From Acidobacteriota bacterium (GTDB lineage Bacteria; Acidobacteriota; Terriglobia; Bryobacterales; Bryobacteraceae): a DNA stretch of 5,588 bases. The stretch is from NCBI GenBank assembly GCA_947466555.1, contig CANIFK010000401.1, positions 1-5,588 of the forward strand, read 5' to 3'. Positions within the stretch are counted from its first letter, which is position 1. Each line of letters begins with the position of its first letter. Of this stretch, positions 4,554 to 5,588 are shown piece after piece. A program made the translations under genes and the position numbers. The notes beneath the pieces were generated by a model, which worked only from the letters and a program-made list of their open reading frames with translations, did no database searches and was not told the DNA's origin.

Positions 4554-5588
4554 ATGGATCTCAATCTCTCCCCTTCCGAACTCGGCTTCCGCGACGGCCT
4601 CCGCCAATGGCTTGCCGATAACCTGAGCCCCCACTGGCAAACCGATTTCGCCAAAATCGAAGGCAAACAGGCCCAATTCGAATACCTCCGCGCCTGGCAG
4701 CGCAAGGTCTACGACGGCGGCTGGGCTGGCATCGCCTGGCCCAAAGAGTTCGGCGGCCGCGGCGCGTCGATCATCGAACAGGTCATCTTCACCGAGGAGA
4801 TGGCCCGCGCCGGCGCACCCAATCTGCCCGGCGTCCTCGGCCTCCAGCTCGTCGGCCCCACCACCATCACTCACGGCACCGAAGCCCAAAAGGAACAGTT
4901 CCTCCGCAAGATCCTCAGCGGCGAAGAGATCTGGTGCCAGGGCTTCTCCGAACCCAACGCGGGCTCCGATCTCGCCGCACTCCGCACCACCGCCACCCTC
5001 GATGGCGACCACTTCATCGTCAACGGCCAGAAGGTTTGGACCAGCTACGGCTGGGCCGCCGATTGGTGCGAACTCGTCGTCCGCACCGACCCCAACGCCC
5101 CCAAACACAAAGGCCTCACCGTCCTCCTGGTCGACATGAAGTCCCCCGGCGTCGACGTCCGCCCGCTCCGCCAAATGACCGGCGAAACCGAGTTCAACGA
5201 GCTCTTTTTCACCGACGTCCGCGTCCCCGTCGAGAACGTCCTCGGCAAAGTCAACGACGGCTGGAACGTCGCCATCGGCACCCTCATGCACGAACGCGCC
5301 ACCCTCGGCGCAGGCATCCAAATCGTCATCCGCCGCAGCTTCGAACGCATCGTCGAACTCGCCAAATCCCTCGGCAAATTCGCCGACCCCATCACCCGCC
5401 AGAAGCTGGCCCAGTGCTATGCCGACATCGAAGTGATGCGTCTGAACCAGATGCGGGCTTACTCCAAAATGGCCAACGGCGGCACGCCCGGCCCCGAAGG
5501 CTCCATCCAGAAAATCTTCTGGAGCGAGCTCAACCAGCGCTTCCAACAAATCGCCCAGGAAATCATGGGCCCCTACGGCCAGCTCACC
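4554..5588 (+). CDS. Acyl-CoA dehydrogenase, 3' end beyond the window
   Basis: The first 345 codons of an FAD-dependent acyl-CoA dehydrogenase, which introduces the alpha-beta double bond into an acyl-CoA and passes electrons to electron-transfer flavoprotein. The N-terminal helical domain (about 1-120) contains WAGIAWPKEFGGRG (57-70). The middle beta domain has the flavin and substrate motif QGFSEPNAGSDL (129-140), KVWTSYG (160-166) and FNELFFTDVRVP (214-225). The C-terminal helical domain begins at about 235 with GWNVAIGTLMHERA. Family members are commonly 380-400 residues, so about 40-50 are missing, including the final helices. The catalytic Glu is not identified here. ATG 4554 is the only start codon in frame between the upstream region and the conserved N terminus; no well-spaced Shine-Dalgarno sequence precedes it. 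Acyl chain length, or a steroid-side-chain or aromatic substrate, cannot be told from the sequence. Confidence 0.93.
   Translation, partial: MDLNLSPSELGFRDGLRQWLADNLSPHWQTDFAKIEGKQAQFEYLRAWQRKVYDGGWAGIAWPKEFGGRGASIIEQVIFTEEMARAGAPNLPGVLGLQLVGPTTITHGTEAQKEQFLRKILSGEEIWCQGFSEPNAGSDLAALRTTATLDGDHFIVNGQKVWTSYGWAADWCELVVRTDPNAPKHKGLTVLLVDMKSPGVDVRPLRQMTGETEFNELFFTDVRVPVENVLGKVNDGWNVAIGTLMHERATLGAGIQIVIRRSFERIVELAKSLGKFADPITRQKLAQCYADIEVMRLNQMRAYSKMANGGTPGPEGSIQKIFWSELNQRFQQIAQEIMGPYGQLT

Noticed and set aside
4512..5549. 345-codon minus-strand open frame opposite the acyl-CoA dehydrogenase
   Set aside because: It is a low-complexity acidic and Gly/Ala-rich shadow; the + strand frame carries unmistakable dehydrogenase motifs.

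Overview
The window is GC-rich bacterial chromosomal DNA. An acidobacterial origin (Bryobacter/Solibacter-like) is my best guess. It rests on the small secreted helix-pair protein at 3750-4505, the nearly absent Shine-Dalgarno sequences and the extreme C-ending codon use on the + strand. No rRNA or other taxonomic marker is present, so this is inference.

Layout. Bases 1-603 hold no credible gene. They are filled by a diverged tandem repeat of about 88 bp, arranged as a three-part higher-order unit of about 252-265 bp (A-B-C, A-B-C, then a last partial unit), running off the left edge. At 623-2287 is an exported gamma-glutamyltransferase-family Ntn-hydrolase, followed after 3 bp by a cytoplasmic nitrilase-superfamily amidohydrolase (2291-3055). 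The two look like one translationally coupled transcript. Next comes a compact VapB/VapC-type toxin-antitoxin pair (3084-3347 and 3325-3753, overlapping by 23 bp). A convergent gene for a small secreted protein of unknown function (3750-4505, minus) shares a CTAG tetranucleotide with the toxin stop. A 48-bp divergent promoter region (4506-4553) separates it from an acyl-CoA dehydrogenase (4554 to the right edge, 3' end cut off).

How the genes relate. The transferase/amidohydrolase pair could handle amide-linked amino compounds in two compartments, one enzyme outside the inner membrane and one in the cytosol. The transferase has lost residues that bind the alpha-amino and alpha-carboxyl groups of the gamma-glutamyl moiety, so its true substrate may not be glutathione. 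The toxin-antitoxin pair is self-contained. The acyl-CoA dehydrogenase points to fatty-acid or other acyl-CoA oxidation and has no evident link to the rest.

Two window-wide properties stand out. Several start codons sit directly behind a -10-like hexamer with no ribosome binding site, suggesting leaderless mRNAs. Third-codon-position bias also follows the DNA strand rather than gene direction: + genes end in C/A and the minus gene ends in G/T, suggesting the + strand is the lagging-strand sequence here. I see nothing that amounts to a clearly new multi-gene system. The higher-order repeat and the altered transferase pocket are the best leads.
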